Part shown: positions 7,974 through 18,803 of the stretch, piece after piece
Position numbering within the stretch: the stretch's first letter is position 1
How the letters are laid out: each line of letters opens with the position of its first letter
Assembly (NCBI GenBank): GCA_004554775.1
Contig: SFKI01000004.1
Coordinates: 62,001-126,000 of the forward strand
DNA: 64,000 nucleotides
Direction of reading: 5' to 3'
Origin: Subdoligranulum variabile
GTDB lineage: Bacteria > Bacillota > Clostridia > Oscillospirales > Ruminococcaceae
Position numbers and translations under genes: made by a program
Notes under the pieces: model-generated
The model's database searches: none
What the model was told of the DNA's origin: nothing
Seen by the model: the letters and a program-made list of their open reading frames with translations, nothing else

Positions 7974-10232
7974 ATGAATATGACCGCTGCTATCGAAGCC
8001 AAGACCGCCAAGCCGCTGGCTGCCTGCACCGACCAGGAGATCTACCTCGCCCTGCTGGACATCGTGCGTGAGCAGAGCGCCGCCCGCGTGCAGCCCGTGA
8101 CCGGCCGCAAGCTGTACTACATCAGCGCCGAGTTCTTGATCGGCAAGCTGCTGTCCAACAACCTCATCAACCTGGGGCTGTACGACGACACCCGCGCCGC
8201 GCTGGCCGCTGCGGGCAAGAGCCTTTCGGACATTGAGGAGGTCGAGCCGGAGCCGAGCCTGGGCAACGGTGGACTGGGGCGTCTTGCCGCCTGCTTCCTC
8301 GACTCGCTCGCCACGCTGAACCTGCCCGGTGACGGCGTTGGCCTGCGGTATCACTTCGGGCTGTTCCATCAGTCGTTCGCGGGCGGCGTGCAGAACGAGC
8401 TGCCCGACCCCTGGCTGACTGCCCACAGCTGGGCCGAAAAAACCGACGTGACCTACCCGGTCAGCCTGGCAGGCAAGGAGTACACCGCCCGGCTGTATAG
8501 GCTGGCCGTGACCGGCTACGAGGGCCGCACCAACACGCTGAACCTGTTTGACCTCGACACGATTGATGAGACGATCGTCCATGACGGTATTCAGTTCGAC
8601 AAGACCGACATCGACAAAAACCTGACGCTGTTTTTGTACCCGGACGACAGCGACGAGGCGGGCCGCCGCCTGCGCGTCTACCAGCAGTACCTGATGGTTT
8701 CCGCCGGTGCGCAGCTGATCTTGGCCGAGTGTGCCGCCCGCGGCTGCAACTATCACGACCTGGCCGACTACGCCGCCATCCAGATCAACGATACCCACCC
8801 GAGCATGGTCATCCCCGAGCTGATCCGCCTGCTGGGCGAGCACGGCATTGAATTTGACGAAGCTGTGCAGATCGTTACCGACACCTGCGCCTACACCAAC
8901 CATACGATCCTGGCCGAAGCGCTGGAAAAATGGCCGCGCGCCTACCTGGATGCCGTGGTGCCGCAGCTGATGCCCATTATCGAGAAGCTTGACGAGCTGG
9001 CCCGCACCCGCACCGAGGACGAGAGCCTTGCCATCATCGACGGCGACGACCGCGTCCACATGGCGCACATGGACATCCACTTCACCCACTCCACCAACGG
9101 CGTGGCGACCCTGCACACCGAGATTTTGAAGAACTCCGAGCTGCACGGCTTCTATGAGCTGTACCCCGAGAAATTCAACAATAAGACAAACGGCATCACC
9201 TTCCGCCGCTGGCTGCTCGAGTGCGACCCGGCGCTGACGGGCCTGATCGAAGAGCTCATCGGTTCGGGCTTCCGCAAGGATGCCGCCGAGCTGGAAAAGC
9301 TGCTGAAGTATACCGACGATATTGACACGCTGCAGCGCTTCTCGCAGGTCAAGGCCGACAACAAGCGCGCACTGGCGGCGTGGCTGGCCCACACCCAGGG
9401 CGTGACGGTCAACACCGACGCGATGTTCGACATCCAGTCCAAGCGCCTGCACGAGTACAAGCGCCAGCAGCTGAACCTGCTCTACCTCATCCACCAGTAT
9501 TACGAGATCAAGGCCGGCCACACCCCGGCCACGCCGCTGGTCAGCATCTTTGGCGCCAAGGCGGCCCCTGCGTATATCATCGCCAAGGATATCATCCACG
9601 CGCTGCTCACGCTCTCCAAGGTCATCGCGGCTGACCCCGCCGTCAGCCCGTGGCTGCAAATCGTGTTTGTGGAAAACTACAACGTCACCGCTGCCGAGAA
9701 GCTCATCCCGGCCTGCGACCTGTCCGAGCAGATCTCCCTTGCCTCCAAGGAGGCCAGCGGCACCGGCAATATGAAGTTTATGCTCAACGGTGCGCTGACG
9801 CTGGGCACGATGGACGGCGCGAACGTCGAGATCAGCCAGCAGGTGGGCGGCGAAAACTGCTACATCTTCGGCCAGACGTCCGACCAGGTCATCCACCGTT
9901 ATGCGGCCGGGGATTACTGCGCCGCCCAGTGGTACGAGGGCGACCCCAATATTCGCCGTGCCATCGACTTTTTGACCGGCCCCGAGATGCTTGCCGCCGG
10001 CCGTGCCGAGAACCTGCAGCGCCTGCATGATGAGCTGGTGAACAAGGACTGGTTCCAGACCCTGCCGGACTTCAACGCTTACGTGGTGCGCAAGGGCCAG
10101 GCCCTGGCCGATTACGCCTACGACCCGCTTGGCTGGCGCCGCAAGTGCCTGGTGAACATCGCCAAGGCCGGAATGTTCAGCAGCGACCGCACGATCGCGG
10201 AGTATAATAAGGATATCTGGCACTTGGGTTGA
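7974..10232 (+). CDS. glgP: Glycogen / alpha-glucan phosphorylase
   Basis: Releases glucose 1-phosphate from the ends of glycogen or maltodextrin chains (GT35, PLP-dependent, cytoplasmic). The length of 752 aa is normal. The [15 protein letters not shown] segment near residue 95 and the cofactor motif [10 protein letters not shown] with the PLP lysine at residue 601 are intact. The start ATG ([10 protein letters not shown]) follows GGGAGG. The gene ends at a strong terminator. Its neighbours are the divergent AraC-type regulator and, 2.1 kb downstream, pullulanase, which removes the branches that stop phosphorylase. Together they form a glycogen-breakdown set. Confidence 0.97.
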   Translation: MNMTAAIEAKTAKPLAACTDQEIYLALLDIVREQSAARVQPVTGRKLYYISAEFLIGKLLSNNLINLGLYDDTRAALAAAGKSLSDIEEVEPEPSLGNGGLGRLAACFLDSLATLNLPGDGVGLRYHFGLFHQSFAGGVQNELPDPWLTAHSWAEKTDVTYPVSLAGKEYTARLYRLAVTGYEGRTNTLNLFDLDTIDETIVHDGIQFDKTDIDKNLTLFLYPDDSDEAGRRLRVYQQYLMVSAGAQLILAECAARGCNYHDLADYAAIQINDTHPSMVIPELIRLLGEHGIEFDEAVQIVTDTCAYTNHTILAEALEKWPRAYLDAVVPQLMPIIEKLDELARTRTEDESLAIIDGDDRVHMAHMDIHFTHSTNGVATLHTEILKNSELHGFYELYPEKFNNKTNGITFRRWLLECDPALTGLIEELIGSGFRKDAAELEKLLKYTDDIDTLQRFSQVKADNKRALAAWLAHTQGVTVNTDAMFDIQSKRLHEYKRQQLNLLYLIHQYYEIKAGHTPATPLVSIFGAKAAPAYIIAKDIIHALLTLSKVIAADPAVSPWLQIVFVENYNVTAAEKLIPACDLSEQISLASKEASGTGNMKFMLNGALTLGTMDGANVEISQQVGGENCYIFGQTSDQVIHRYAAGDYCAAQWYEGDPNIRRAIDFLTGPEMLAAGRAENLQRLHDELVNKDWFQTLPDFNAYVVRKGQALADYAYDPLGWRRKCLVNIAKAGMFSSDRTIAEYNKDIWHLG

Positions 10233-10247
10233 TTTTTGTGCTTTTAC

Positions 10248-10280
10248 GGGCGTTGCCACCTTGCGGCAACGCCCTTTTTT
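10248..10280 (+). terminator. glgP terminator
   Basis: 10-bp stem GGGCGTTGCC / GGCAACGCCC (10248-10257, 10265-10274) followed by six T. Confidence 0.95.
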
Positions 10281-10328
10281 AGTGGGCTTCTCTCCGTTTG
10301 ACCTCTCCGGGGCCAAATTTTGGTTGGC

Positions 10329-10357
10329 GTAGGGGCGGATTCTATATCCGCCCGTGG
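10329..10357. repeat. GTAGGGGCG palindromic repeat (single unit)
   Basis: One unit with core GGATTCTATATCC, between the glgP terminator and the promoter of the ATPase gene. Confidence 0.8.
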
Positions 10358-10433
10358 AGTTTGGCGGTAACATGAAATTGCCCCCACTTTACTCTACAGC
10401 CCTCAAGAAACTATAAAAAGTTGTAAAACCATC

Positions 10434-10462
10434 TTGATTTCTCCCGCTTGCAGTTGTATAAT
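10434..10462 (+). promoter_or_regulatory. Promoter of the RepA-like ATPase gene
   Basis: TTGATT (10434-10439), 17-base spacer, TATAAT (10457-10462). The -10 overlaps the first of two GTTGTATA repeats. Confidence 0.75.
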
Positions 10463-10472
10463 ACCACTAATG

Positions 10473-10484
10473 GTTGTATACAAC
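10473..10484 (+). promoter_or_regulatory. Perfect 12-bp palindrome at the transcription start
   Basis: GTTGTATACAAC is its own reverse complement and lies just downstream of the -10. A second GTTGTATA copy overlaps the -10 itself (10453-10460). This has the look of a repressor operator; the repressor is unknown. Confidence 0.5.
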
Positions 10485-10501
10485 ACAGAAAGGAGAACGC
10501 C

Positions 10502-11803
10502 ATGGAAGAAACACGACCCATGCACAAAAAAATCCCGGAGGAAGAATTTGCCGCATTTCTCGAGGTACATCCGCCCAAAATGCTGCTCTCGCGGGTGGGG
10601 TATGCCTACTGCGCCGAGGGGATGCACGTGGCTGAGCGCGAAGCGCGGCTGCAACGGCTGGAGGACGCCGCCCGGCAAAAGCACGCCACCCAAAAGGAGC
10701 TGGAGAGCTGGCAGAGCCAGCGGCAGTTTTTGGATTTTGACTGGGATTTCAACCCCGACTCGGTGCGCAACCTCGCAAGGCGTGCGGCGCTGGCAAGCAG
10801 CCCGCTGCAAACCATCGCCGACGTTGAGCCGCGCGTGGCCGAGTATCTCTGCGAGCCGTACCTGCCGCGCGGGATGATCACGATCCTGGCGGGCGTGGCC
10901 GGGCAGGGCAAGACCACGCTGGCGCTCTGGCTGGCAAGCCAGGTATCCAACGGCAGCCTGATGCCCGACGGCGAGCCCGGCACCGTCTTTTATTTCACGG
11001 TGGAAAACGATGAAAGCATCGTGCTGCGCCCCCGGCTGGAAGCGATGGGCGCAAACCTGGACAAGATCGTCATCCAGCGCAGCGGCACGCCCCAGACAAC
11101 GCTGGCCGACCCCGCGCTGCCCGCGATGACGAGCCTGTACGGTTACAAGCCCGACCTTATTGTATTTGACCCCGTGCAGAGCTATCTGGGCCGAAAGTGC
11201 GACATGAACCGCACCGACGACGTGCGCCGCGTGATGGACCAGCTGAACAAGGTGGTGCGCACCACCAACGCCGCCGCGCTGCTCATCTGCCACATCCGCA
11301 AGGTGCCGATGGGCTTTAACGGCCGCCCAACCGACCTCATCAACGGTTCGAGCGATTTCGTCAACGTGGCGCGCAGCGTCTGCTTTTTGGGGCGCGACCC
11401 CGACCACCCCGATACCTGCGTGGTGGCCCAGGATAAAAACTCGCTCGGCCTGCCGGGTGCAAGCCTGGCGTTTACCATCGGCAGCGACGGCGCACTGCGT
11501 TGGAGCGACGAGGACTGCGACCTGACCGCGCAGCAGATCATGATCTACAGCGACGAAAAGCGCCAGCACGCCGAGCGCCCCGGCGAAAAAGCCAAGCGCG
11601 TGCTGCGGGAGATTTTGGAGGAAAATGGACGGATGAGCAGCGGCGAGATTATAACCCAATGCGCTGCGCGAGGGGTAGGGCGCAGCGCGGTGTACCGGGC
11701 GCGGCAAAAACTGCCGGTGCAGGAACAGCGCACAGGCGAAGGCAGTTTCTGGAGCCTGGAGGTAAAATCCCACCCCCAGGCAGATGAAATAGTGGGATTT
11801 TGA
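10502..11803 (+). CDS. RepA-like AAA ATPase / primase-helicase type protein
   Basis: 433-aa P-loop ATPase of the RepA/AAA_25 (RecA-like) type found in plasmid and phage replication modules. Walker A is GVAGQGKTT (residues 131-139) and Walker B is LIVFD, with the Asp near 223. A RecA-like core runs to about residue 330. The C-terminal 80 residues look like a winged helix (GRMSSGEIITQCAARGVGRSAVYRA). I chose ATG 10502 because it follows AAAGGAGAA. No recombinase, primase or phage genes are adjacent, so it is an orphan between glgP and pulA with its own promoter and a palindromic operator. It may be domesticated from a mobile element. The ATPase assignment is firm; the role is unknown. Confidence 0.8.
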   Translation: MEETRPMHKKIPEEEFAAFLEVHPPKMLLSRVGYAYCAEGMHVAEREARLQRLEDAARQKHATQKELESWQSQRQFLDFDWDFNPDSVRNLARRAALASSPLQTIADVEPRVAEYLCEPYLPRGMITILAGVAGQGKTTLALWLASQVSNGSLMPDGEPGTVFYFTVENDESIVLRPRLEAMGANLDKIVIQRSGTPQTTLADPALPAMTSLYGYKPDLIVFDPVQSYLGRKCDMNRTDDVRRVMDQLNKVVRTTNAAALLICHIRKVPMGFNGRPTDLINGSSDFVNVARSVCFLGRDPDHPDTCVVAQDKNSLGLPGASLAFTIGSDGALRWSDEDCDLTAQQIMIYSDEKRQHAERPGEKAKRVLREILEENGRMSSGEIITQCAARGVGRSAVYRARQKLPVQEQRTGEGSFWSLEVKSHPQADEIVGF

Positions 11804-11824
11804 AATTTTGAAATTTTAGAGAGT

Positions 11825-11955
11825 GTAGGGGCGAACCGTGTTCGCCCGTAGAAACTGGCGACAGCGCACAGTTTAACGGGCGGATATAGAATCCGCCCCT
11901 ACGCGTTATTTTTCCGTTCTGGCTGCCCGTAGGGGCGCATTCTATATGCGCCCGT
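11825..11955. repeat. GTAGGGGCG palindromic repeats, three units
   Basis: A facing pair at 11825-11902 (cores GAACCGTGTTC and GGATATAGAATCC) and a third unit at 11929-11955 (core GCATTCTATATGC). The AT-rich 11956-12069 stretch after them shows nothing recognisable. Confidence 0.8.
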
Positions 11956-12069
11956 GCAGTCTTGTAATAGAGAACCAAATAGATAGTAATAACGAACCAA
12001 AATTTCATTATCTCATTATTTCAATATTTCCTATCTGGCAATTTGAAATTTTATGGGAAAATACGCATC

Positions 12070-12139
12070 GCGGGAGGGTGTTTTGATAGTTTTAAGGTAT
12101 GCTTAACGATACCTTGAAAACTACCAAAACACCTCCCGC
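12070..12139. other. 31-bp near-perfect hairpin upstream of pulA
   Basis: Arms 12070-12100 and 12109-12139 pair over their full length with one bulged base on each side and a mispair near TAGTTTT; the loop is GCTTAACG. No T run follows. It lies upstream of the pulA promoter and is not part of the GTAGGGGCG family. A small structured RNA or a MITE remnant are both possible. Confidence 0.6.
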
Positions 12140-12191
12140 CCCGGGGATTGGGCTGCCCCCAAAAGACTGCCCCGCAATCTCTCGAAACCGG

Positions 12192-12220
12192 TTGCGCAGG
12201 GGCGTGGAATCTGGTACAAT
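12192..12220 (+). promoter_or_regulatory. pulA promoter
   Basis: TTGCGC (12192-12197), 17-base spacer, TACAAT (12215-12220). Confidence 0.65.
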
Positions 12221-12251
12221 AAAATACGGAATATTGGAAGCGTGAACACCA

Positions 12252-12282
12252 AAAGGCCCCCTTGTGTAAAGGGAGGCATTTT
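12252..12282 (+). repeat. CTTGTGTAAAG hairpin in the pulA leader
   Basis: GCCCCCTT and AAGGGAGGC around a GTGTA loop, followed by ATTTT, about 25 bases after the expected transcription start. A member of the family seen at 2977 and 20535. It could act as a weak attenuator in the leader. Confidence 0.6.
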
Positions 12283-12333
12283 CTCACCCACAAAACCAAT
12301 GATACCACGCAAAACGCTAAGGAGCGATCGCCC

Positions 12334-14259
12334 ATGAACTGGCAGCAAGCCTGTGAACTGCCTTATTATAACGGCACCGACCTGGGTGCCAACTACACGC
12401 CTGCGGCTACTACCTTCAAGCTGTGGGCGCCTACCGCAGTGGCGGTCTCGGTGGAGCTGTTTGCCACCGGCACCGATGCCGAGCCCGGCGCGCATCATCT
12501 CGGGGCGCACCACCTCGCGTGGGAGCGCGACGGTGTGTGGAGCCTACAACTTCCCGGCGACTGGAAAAACACCTACTACCTCTACCACCTGCAATTTCAC
12601 GATGGCCGCACCACCGATGCCGTCGACCCCTACGCGCGCAGCGCCGGGGCCAACGGCCAGCGCGCCATGGTGCTGGACCTGGACGCCGCCGCGCCCGAGG
12701 GATGGGCCGAGGATAAGCGCCCGGTCATCCCGGCGCACGCGCGCAGCGTGTGGGAGGTACACGTCGCGGACTTTTCCGCCGACGAGCACAGCGGTGTGCC
12801 CGCCGCGTGGCGCGGCAAATTCATGGGCTTTGTGCCCGCCGATACCACGCTGGACGGCGACGGCGTACACCCGACCTGCCTGAACTACCTCAAGGACCTG
12901 GGCATCAGCCACGTGCAGCTGCAGCCCATTTTTGATTACGAGACTGTCGACGAGACCCGCCCCGACGGCGGCTACAACTGGGGCTACGACCCCCAGAACT
13001 ACAACGTGCCCGAGGGCAGCTTTGCCACCGACCCGTTCCACGGCGAGGTGCGCGTGCGCGAGTGCCGCGCCATGGTGGCCGCGCTGCACCGCGCCGGGCT
13101 GGGTGTCGTCATGGATGTGGTGTACAACCACACCTATCACAGCGACAGCAATCTCGAGCGCACCGTGCCCGGCTACTGGAACCGCCGCTGGCCCAACGGC
13201 CAGATGACCAACGGCTCCGGCTGCGGCTGCGATTTGGCCAGCGAGCGCCCGATGGTGCGAAAATATATCGTAGATTCGGTGCTTTATTGGGCAACGACCT
13301 ACCACATCGACGGCTTCCGCTTTGATTTGATGGCGCTGGAGGATGCCGACACGATGAACGCCATCCGCGCCGCGCTGGACGCCTTGCCCGGCGGGCAGGA
13401 TATTTTGCTCTACGGCGAACCGTGGCAGGGCGGCGGCACCAACCTCGAGGGCGGCGCCCGCCCGGCAGACAAGCGCGCGCTGGATGTGCTGAGCGACCGC
13501 ATTGGATTTTTCTGCGATGACACGCGGGATTGCATCAAGGGCAATGTCTTTGACGCCGCCAACGCCGGTTACGTGAACGGCGCACCCCAGCACGGCTACG
13601 AGGTGCTGCACAGCATCGGCGCGTGGCGCGGCGGGCAGCACGGCTACTGGCCCCGCCAGGCCGGGCAGGTGGTGCAGTACATCTCCGCGCACGACAACCT
13701 GACCCTGTGGGACAAGCTGGCCGCCGTTGGCCGCCGCTTGGACTACGACGCCCCCGACGCGGAACTGCTGGCGCAGAACCGCCTGGCGGCGGGCATCTAC
13801 CTGACCTGCCAGGGCCTGCCGTTTCTGCAGGCGGGCGAGGAATGGGGCCGCACCAAGCACGGCGACCACAACAGCTACAAGGGCCCGCTGGAAACCAACA
13901 AGCTGGACTGGACGCGCGCCCACCGCCCGGAATTTGCCGCCCTGACGGCGTTTTATCGCGGCATGCTGGCCATCCGCCGCACCTGCCCGAGAATTGCAGG
14001 TGCCTACGGCGAGCCGGAGCCGTTTATCCTGGCGCTGCCGGGGTGGCTCATCGGCTTTGTGCCCGAGAGCGCCGACCCCGCCCGCCCGGTGGCGGTGTAT
14101 TACAACCCCGAGCGCACCCGCCAGTGGGCGACCCTGCCGCACGGCAGCTGGCGCAAGCTCAGCGACGGCGTACACGCCGGGGCCAACCTCTTCGGCCCCA
14201 TTTTCCGCGATGCGTTGGAGCTGCCGCCCGTGAGCGTGACAGTGCTGGTGGGAGAATGA
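12334..14259 (+). CDS. pulA: Type I pullulanase (glycogen debranching enzyme)
   Basis: Hydrolyses alpha-1,6 branches of glycogen, pullulan and limit dextrins (GH13, pullulanase subfamily). It has 641 aa and no signal peptide, so it is cytoplasmic. An N-terminal CBM48-like domain (FKLWAPTAVAVSVELF) precedes the type I signature YNWGYDP. The four GH13 regions are present: DVVYNHTY, GFRFDLM (nucleophile D331), YGEPW (acid E362) and ISAHDNLTLWDK (D454). The start at 12334 follows AAGGAGCG; an upstream in-frame ATG lies in a repeat hairpin and has no ribosome site. With glgP it completes cytoplasmic glycogen breakdown. Confidence 0.95.
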   Translation: MNWQQACELPYYNGTDLGANYTPAATTFKLWAPTAVAVSVELFATGTDAEPGAHHLGAHHLAWERDGVWSLQLPGDWKNTYYLYHLQFHDGRTTDAVDPYARSAGANGQRAMVLDLDAAAPEGWAEDKRPVIPAHARSVWEVHVADFSADEHSGVPAAWRGKFMGFVPADTTLDGDGVHPTCLNYLKDLGISHVQLQPIFDYETVDETRPDGGYNWGYDPQNYNVPEGSFATDPFHGEVRVRECRAMVAALHRAGLGVVMDVVYNHTYHSDSNLERTVPGYWNRRWPNGQMTNGSGCGCDLASERPMVRKYIVDSVLYWATTYHIDGFRFDLMALEDADTMNAIRAALDALPGGQDILLYGEPWQGGGTNLEGGARPADKRALDVLSDRIGFFCDDTRDCIKGNVFDAANAGYVNGAPQHGYEVLHSIGAWRGGQHGYWPRQAGQVVQYISAHDNLTLWDKLAAVGRRLDYDAPDAELLAQNRLAAGIYLTCQGLPFLQAGEEWGRTKHGDHNSYKGPLETNKLDWTRAHRPEFAALTAFYRGMLAIRRTCPRIAGAYGEPEPFILALPGWLIGFVPESADPARPVAVYYNPERTRQWATLPHGSWRKLSDGVHAGANLFGPIFRDALELPPVSVTVLVGE

Positions 14260-14273
14260 AATAAAAAAGAAAA

Positions 14274-14299
14274 GGCTCCCCTCAAAGGGGAGCCTTTTT
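14274..14299. terminator. Bidirectional terminator between pulA and the ANTAR gene
   Basis: Stem GGCTCCCC / GGGGAGCC (14274-14281, 14287-14294), with TTTTT on the plus side and TTTTCTTTTTT on the minus side. It serves both convergent genes; the ANTAR stop codon touches the T run. Confidence 0.85.
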
Positions 14300-14870
14300 A
14301 TTCCTCATCCTCTTCGTCCAGGATCTCCCTTGCCACATCCCCGCGGGAGCGGCGGGTGTCCATGGCCAGCTTTTCGATCAGGCGATGGGCTTCGGTCTCG
14401 GTGTAGTGTTTTTTCTCGATGAGGTAGCACTTGGCGCGGTCGACCAAACGCAGCTGCGCGATTTTATCCAGCAGCTTGGCGTTTTCGGTGCGCAGCACGG
14501 CCAGACGCTTGTTGTTGCTGGCCGCGATCTGCACAGCCTGCCGGAACTGCGCGCCGGTAAACGGCTTGCCCAGTACCAGCACGCCGAACGCCTGCAATTT
14601 GTCGGCGATCTGGTCGGCGGTGGCGGCCTTGGTCAGCAGAATGACGCCGGCATCGGTCTTGGTCACGGTGTCGGTGCCCAGCTCGTGGCCGAACTCATCG
14701 GGCAGCGGCGCGTTGATGATGATGACCTCAAAGTCCTTGGTGTCTATCTGGCGGCGCGCCTCGCCGCCGCTGGCAGCCATCACGGGGCGGGTGTAGCCCA
14801 GCTCCGCCATGTGTTTGGCCAGGTATTCGTTTGCATTGTTGCCCGCTGATACGATCAGCGCCTTTGGCAT
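14298..14870 (-). CDS. ANTAR-domain antiterminator with degenerate receiver domain
   Basis: 190-aa regulator. Residues 1-120 form a CheY-like receiver fold and residues 125-187 an ANTAR RNA-binding domain (LVDRAKCYLIEKKHYTETEAHRLIEKLAM). ANTAR proteins bind nascent RNA and prevent a leader terminator from forming. The usual phospho-acceptor Asp is replaced by Asn (N53 in VIIINAPLPDEFG) and the N-terminal acidic pair is missing (LIVSAGN). The conserved Lys is kept (K102 in LGKPF). Phosphorylation is therefore unlikely and another signal is expected. The start follows GGGAGG. It lies 56 bases downstream of glnA and is probably cotranscribed. Nitrogen control of glnA and glnN is inferred. Confidence 0.9.
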   Translation of the reverse strand: MPKALIVSAGNNANEYLAKHMAELGYTRPVMAASGGEARRQIDTKDFEVIIINAPLPDEFGHELGTDTVTKTDAGVILLTKAATADQIADKLQAFGVLVLGKPFTGAQFRQAVQIAASNNKRLAVLRTENAKLLDKIAQLRLVDRAKCYLIEKKHYTETEAHRLIEKLAMDTRRSRGDVAREILDEEDEE

Positions 14871-14926
14871 GGGTACGCCTCCCTTCCTATTTACTTACAG
14901 GTGCACATGGGGTGCCACAATCTGAA

Positions 14927-16237
14927 TCAAATCACCAAAAATCCATGTGTCCGTTCCCAAACGGCGGGGTCGGGGGCGTTTTCGTAGCCGTGGCAAAGCT
15001 GGGTCTGATACTCAAAATATTTGTTCTGCAAGGCCAGCGGCAGCTCGGCGGCGATGAAGTCGCTCTGCGCCGCCACGGTAATGGCTTCGCGCAGACTGCG
15101 CGGCAAGCTCTCCAGACCGGCCGCTGCACTGGGGTGGAACAGGTTGCGGTTTACCGGCTCGGCCAGGGGCAGCTTGCGGGCGATGCCATCAAGACCGGCG
15201 GCCAAAATCAACCCTATAACGAGATATGGGTTGCCCGCAGGGTCGGGGCCGCGCAGCTCCACACGGCACAGATCGCCGCTGGCACTGGGCAGGCGCACAA
15301 GCTGGCTGCGGTTCTGGCGGCTCCAACTGATGTAAAGCGGCGCTTCGTTTGCGCCCAGGCGTGCGTAGGAGTTGGGCACGGGGTTGCAGAATGCTGTCAG
15401 CTCCCGCGCGTGGGCCAGGATGCCCTCCACGAAATGCCCGGCCTCACTGTCGGGGGTCAGGGGACCCTCAAACAGATTCTTGCCGTCCCGCATAAGAGAC
15501 ATATTTACATGCAGGCCGTTGCCGCTCTGGTCGTGCAGGGGCTTGGGCATAAAGCTGGCGTACAGGCCGTTGCGGGCCGCGATGGCTTTGACAGCACTTT
15601 TGAAGGTGTTCAAATTATCGGCGGATTTCACAGCCGGTGCATAGCGGAAGCAGACCTCGTTCTGGCCCGGGCCGCTCTCGTGGTGGCTGTGCTCGGGCTG
15701 CAGGCCCATCTCCTCGATGGACAGGCAGATATCGCGGCGGATGTTCTCGCCCCTGTCGAGCGGCGGGATGTCAAAATAGCCGCCGTGGTCCAGCGGAATG
15801 TGCGTAGGATTGCCGTTTTCGTCGGTCTCAAACAGGTAAAACTCGCACTCGCAGCCCACGTTGGCGGTCAGGCCCATGGCGCGGGCACGCTTGACGACGC
15901 TTTGCAGGTAGCCGCGGCAGTTGCCCTCAAACGGCTTGCCGTCGGGCAGGGTGATGTCGCAGTACATCCGCATGACGCGGCCCTCGGTGGGGCGCCAGGG
16001 CAGCACGGTGGCGGTGTCCGGGTCAGGCCAGAGGATGAGGTCGCTTTCTTCGATGTTCATAAACCCGGCGATGGACGAGCCATCGAAGCTGATGCCCTGC
16101 TCAAACGCGCGGGGCAGCTCGCTGGCGAAGAGCGACACGTTTTTTTGGTTGCCGAAGATATCGCAGAACGTCAGCTTGATGAACTTGACGTCGTTATCCT
16201 CAACAAAATTCAGGATATCTTGTGCGGTACGTTTCAT
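14927..16237 (-). CDS. glnA: Glutamine synthetase type I
   Basis: ATP-dependent synthesis of glutamine from glutamate and ammonium; forms cytoplasmic dodecamers. The length is 436 aa, near the GSI-alpha type of Gram-positives. Visible motifs are FDGSSIAGF, the metal and glutamate region ECEFYLF, SHHESGPGQNE, the ATP loop region KPLHDQSGNGLHVNMS and [13 protein letters not shown] did not see the adenylylation-site loop of the GSI-beta class. The start follows AAGGAGG. The gene is headed by a long structured leader and followed by the ANTAR regulator; a second synthetase (glnN) lies just upstream. Confidence 0.96.
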   Translation of the reverse strand: MKRTAQDILNFVEDNDVKFIKLTFCDIFGNQKNVSLFASELPRAFEQGISFDGSSIAGFMNIEESDLILWPDPDTATVLPWRPTEGRVMRMYCDITLPDGKPFEGNCRGYLQSVVKRARAMGLTANVGCECEFYLFETDENGNPTHIPLDHGGYFDIPPLDRGENIRRDICLSIEEMGLQPEHSHHESGPGQNEVCFRYAPAVKSADNLNTFKSAVKAIAARNGLYASFMPKPLHDQSGNGLHVNMSLMRDGKNLFEGPLTPDSEAGHFVEGILAHARELTAFCNPVPNSYARLGANEAPLYISWSRQNRSQLVRLPSASGDLCRVELRGPDPAGNPYLVIGLILAAGLDGIARKLPLAEPVNRNLFHPSAAAGLESLPRSLREAITVAAQSDFIAAELPLALQNKYFEYQTQLCHGYENAPDPAVWERTHGFLVI

Positions 16238-16277
16238 GGGGAACCTCCTTGGGGAAATGATTGGGAGGGAGCGTAGT

Positions 16278-16405
16278 GGCTCCCCCTCTAGGGGAGCCTT
16301 TATACCAGCATACTCGAAAGGCCCACCTTATTGCGGGCGGGCCTTTCGAGCTGGTGTAAGAAATAGGAAAAGGAGAATGGCGTTGTTAAAGCTGCCGCAA
16401 TAAGG
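16278..16405 (-). promoter_or_regulatory. Structured glnA leader with mutually complementary hairpins
   Basis: Read on the minus strand toward glnA: a TGCCGC / GCGGCA hairpin (about 16390-16409), a 15-bp hairpin CTCGAAAGGCCCGCC / GGTGGGCCTTTCGAG (about 16311-16350), then GGCTCCCC / GGGGAGCC (16278-16298). The 11-mer at 16395-16405 in the first hairpin is the exact reverse complement of the 11-mer at 16326-16336 in the loop region of the second, so the two can pair with each other. This may be a switchable leader. It may also be partly dispersed-repeat material, and the promoter is not clear. Confidence 0.45.
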
Positions 16406-16434
16406 CGGCATAATAGCCTTACGGGTGTATCTCT

Positions 16435-16609
16435 GTAGGGGCGGATTCTATATCCGCCCGTGGGATTTAGCGTAAGGCAAGGCTGCACGGGAGCATATGG
16501 AATTGCGGGGTCGCGTAGCGATCAATGCCCCAGCGGGGCATTGAACCGCACGAGCGGGCCAGCTTTGCTGGCTGGCGGGCATCGTTTTGCCCGCCAAGTG
16601 CTCCCCTAC
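16435..16609. repeat. GTAGGGGCG palindromes with a nested inserted element
   Basis: A normal unit (16435-16462) is followed by a GGGAGCATATGGAAT...TGCTCCC unit split by about 95 extra bases (about 16504-16598). The unbroken form of this unit is at 3045-3070. The insert holds three hairpins of its own: TGCCCCagcGGGGCA, GCCAGCtttGCTGGC and GGCGGGC...GCCCGCC. It fills the gap between glnA and glnN. Confidence 0.75.
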
Positions 16610-16630
16610 GGCGTCAAAGCAAAACGATGC

Positions 16631-18721
<2,091 letters not shown>

Positions 18722-18752
18722 ACTTCTTACTCCTTTATATACCTATTTACAG

Positions 18753-18787
18753 AAAAAGGACGCTGCGAAAACACATTCGCAGCGCCC
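18753..18787 (-). terminator. Leader terminator (attenuator) of glnN
   Basis: Read on the minus strand: 12-bp stem (18787-18776 with 18769-18758) with hexaloop TGTGTT, then TTTTT. It lies between the glnN promoter and its ribosome site, so full-length glnN message requires read-through. A terminator stem with a six-base loop is the kind of structure ANTAR proteins act on. The loop has G at position 4 but U rather than A at position 1. Confidence 0.75.
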
Positions 18788-18803
18788 TTGCTGTTATGCC
18801 TCT

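Noticed and set aside
7953..10373. An 806-codon open frame on the minus strand opposite glgP
   Set aside because: It mirrors glgP codon structure, has Val/Gly/Gln-rich composition without any domain, and no ribosome site. GC-rich genes here create such antisense frames throughout (also opposite pulA, glnN, typA, uxaC and uxaB).
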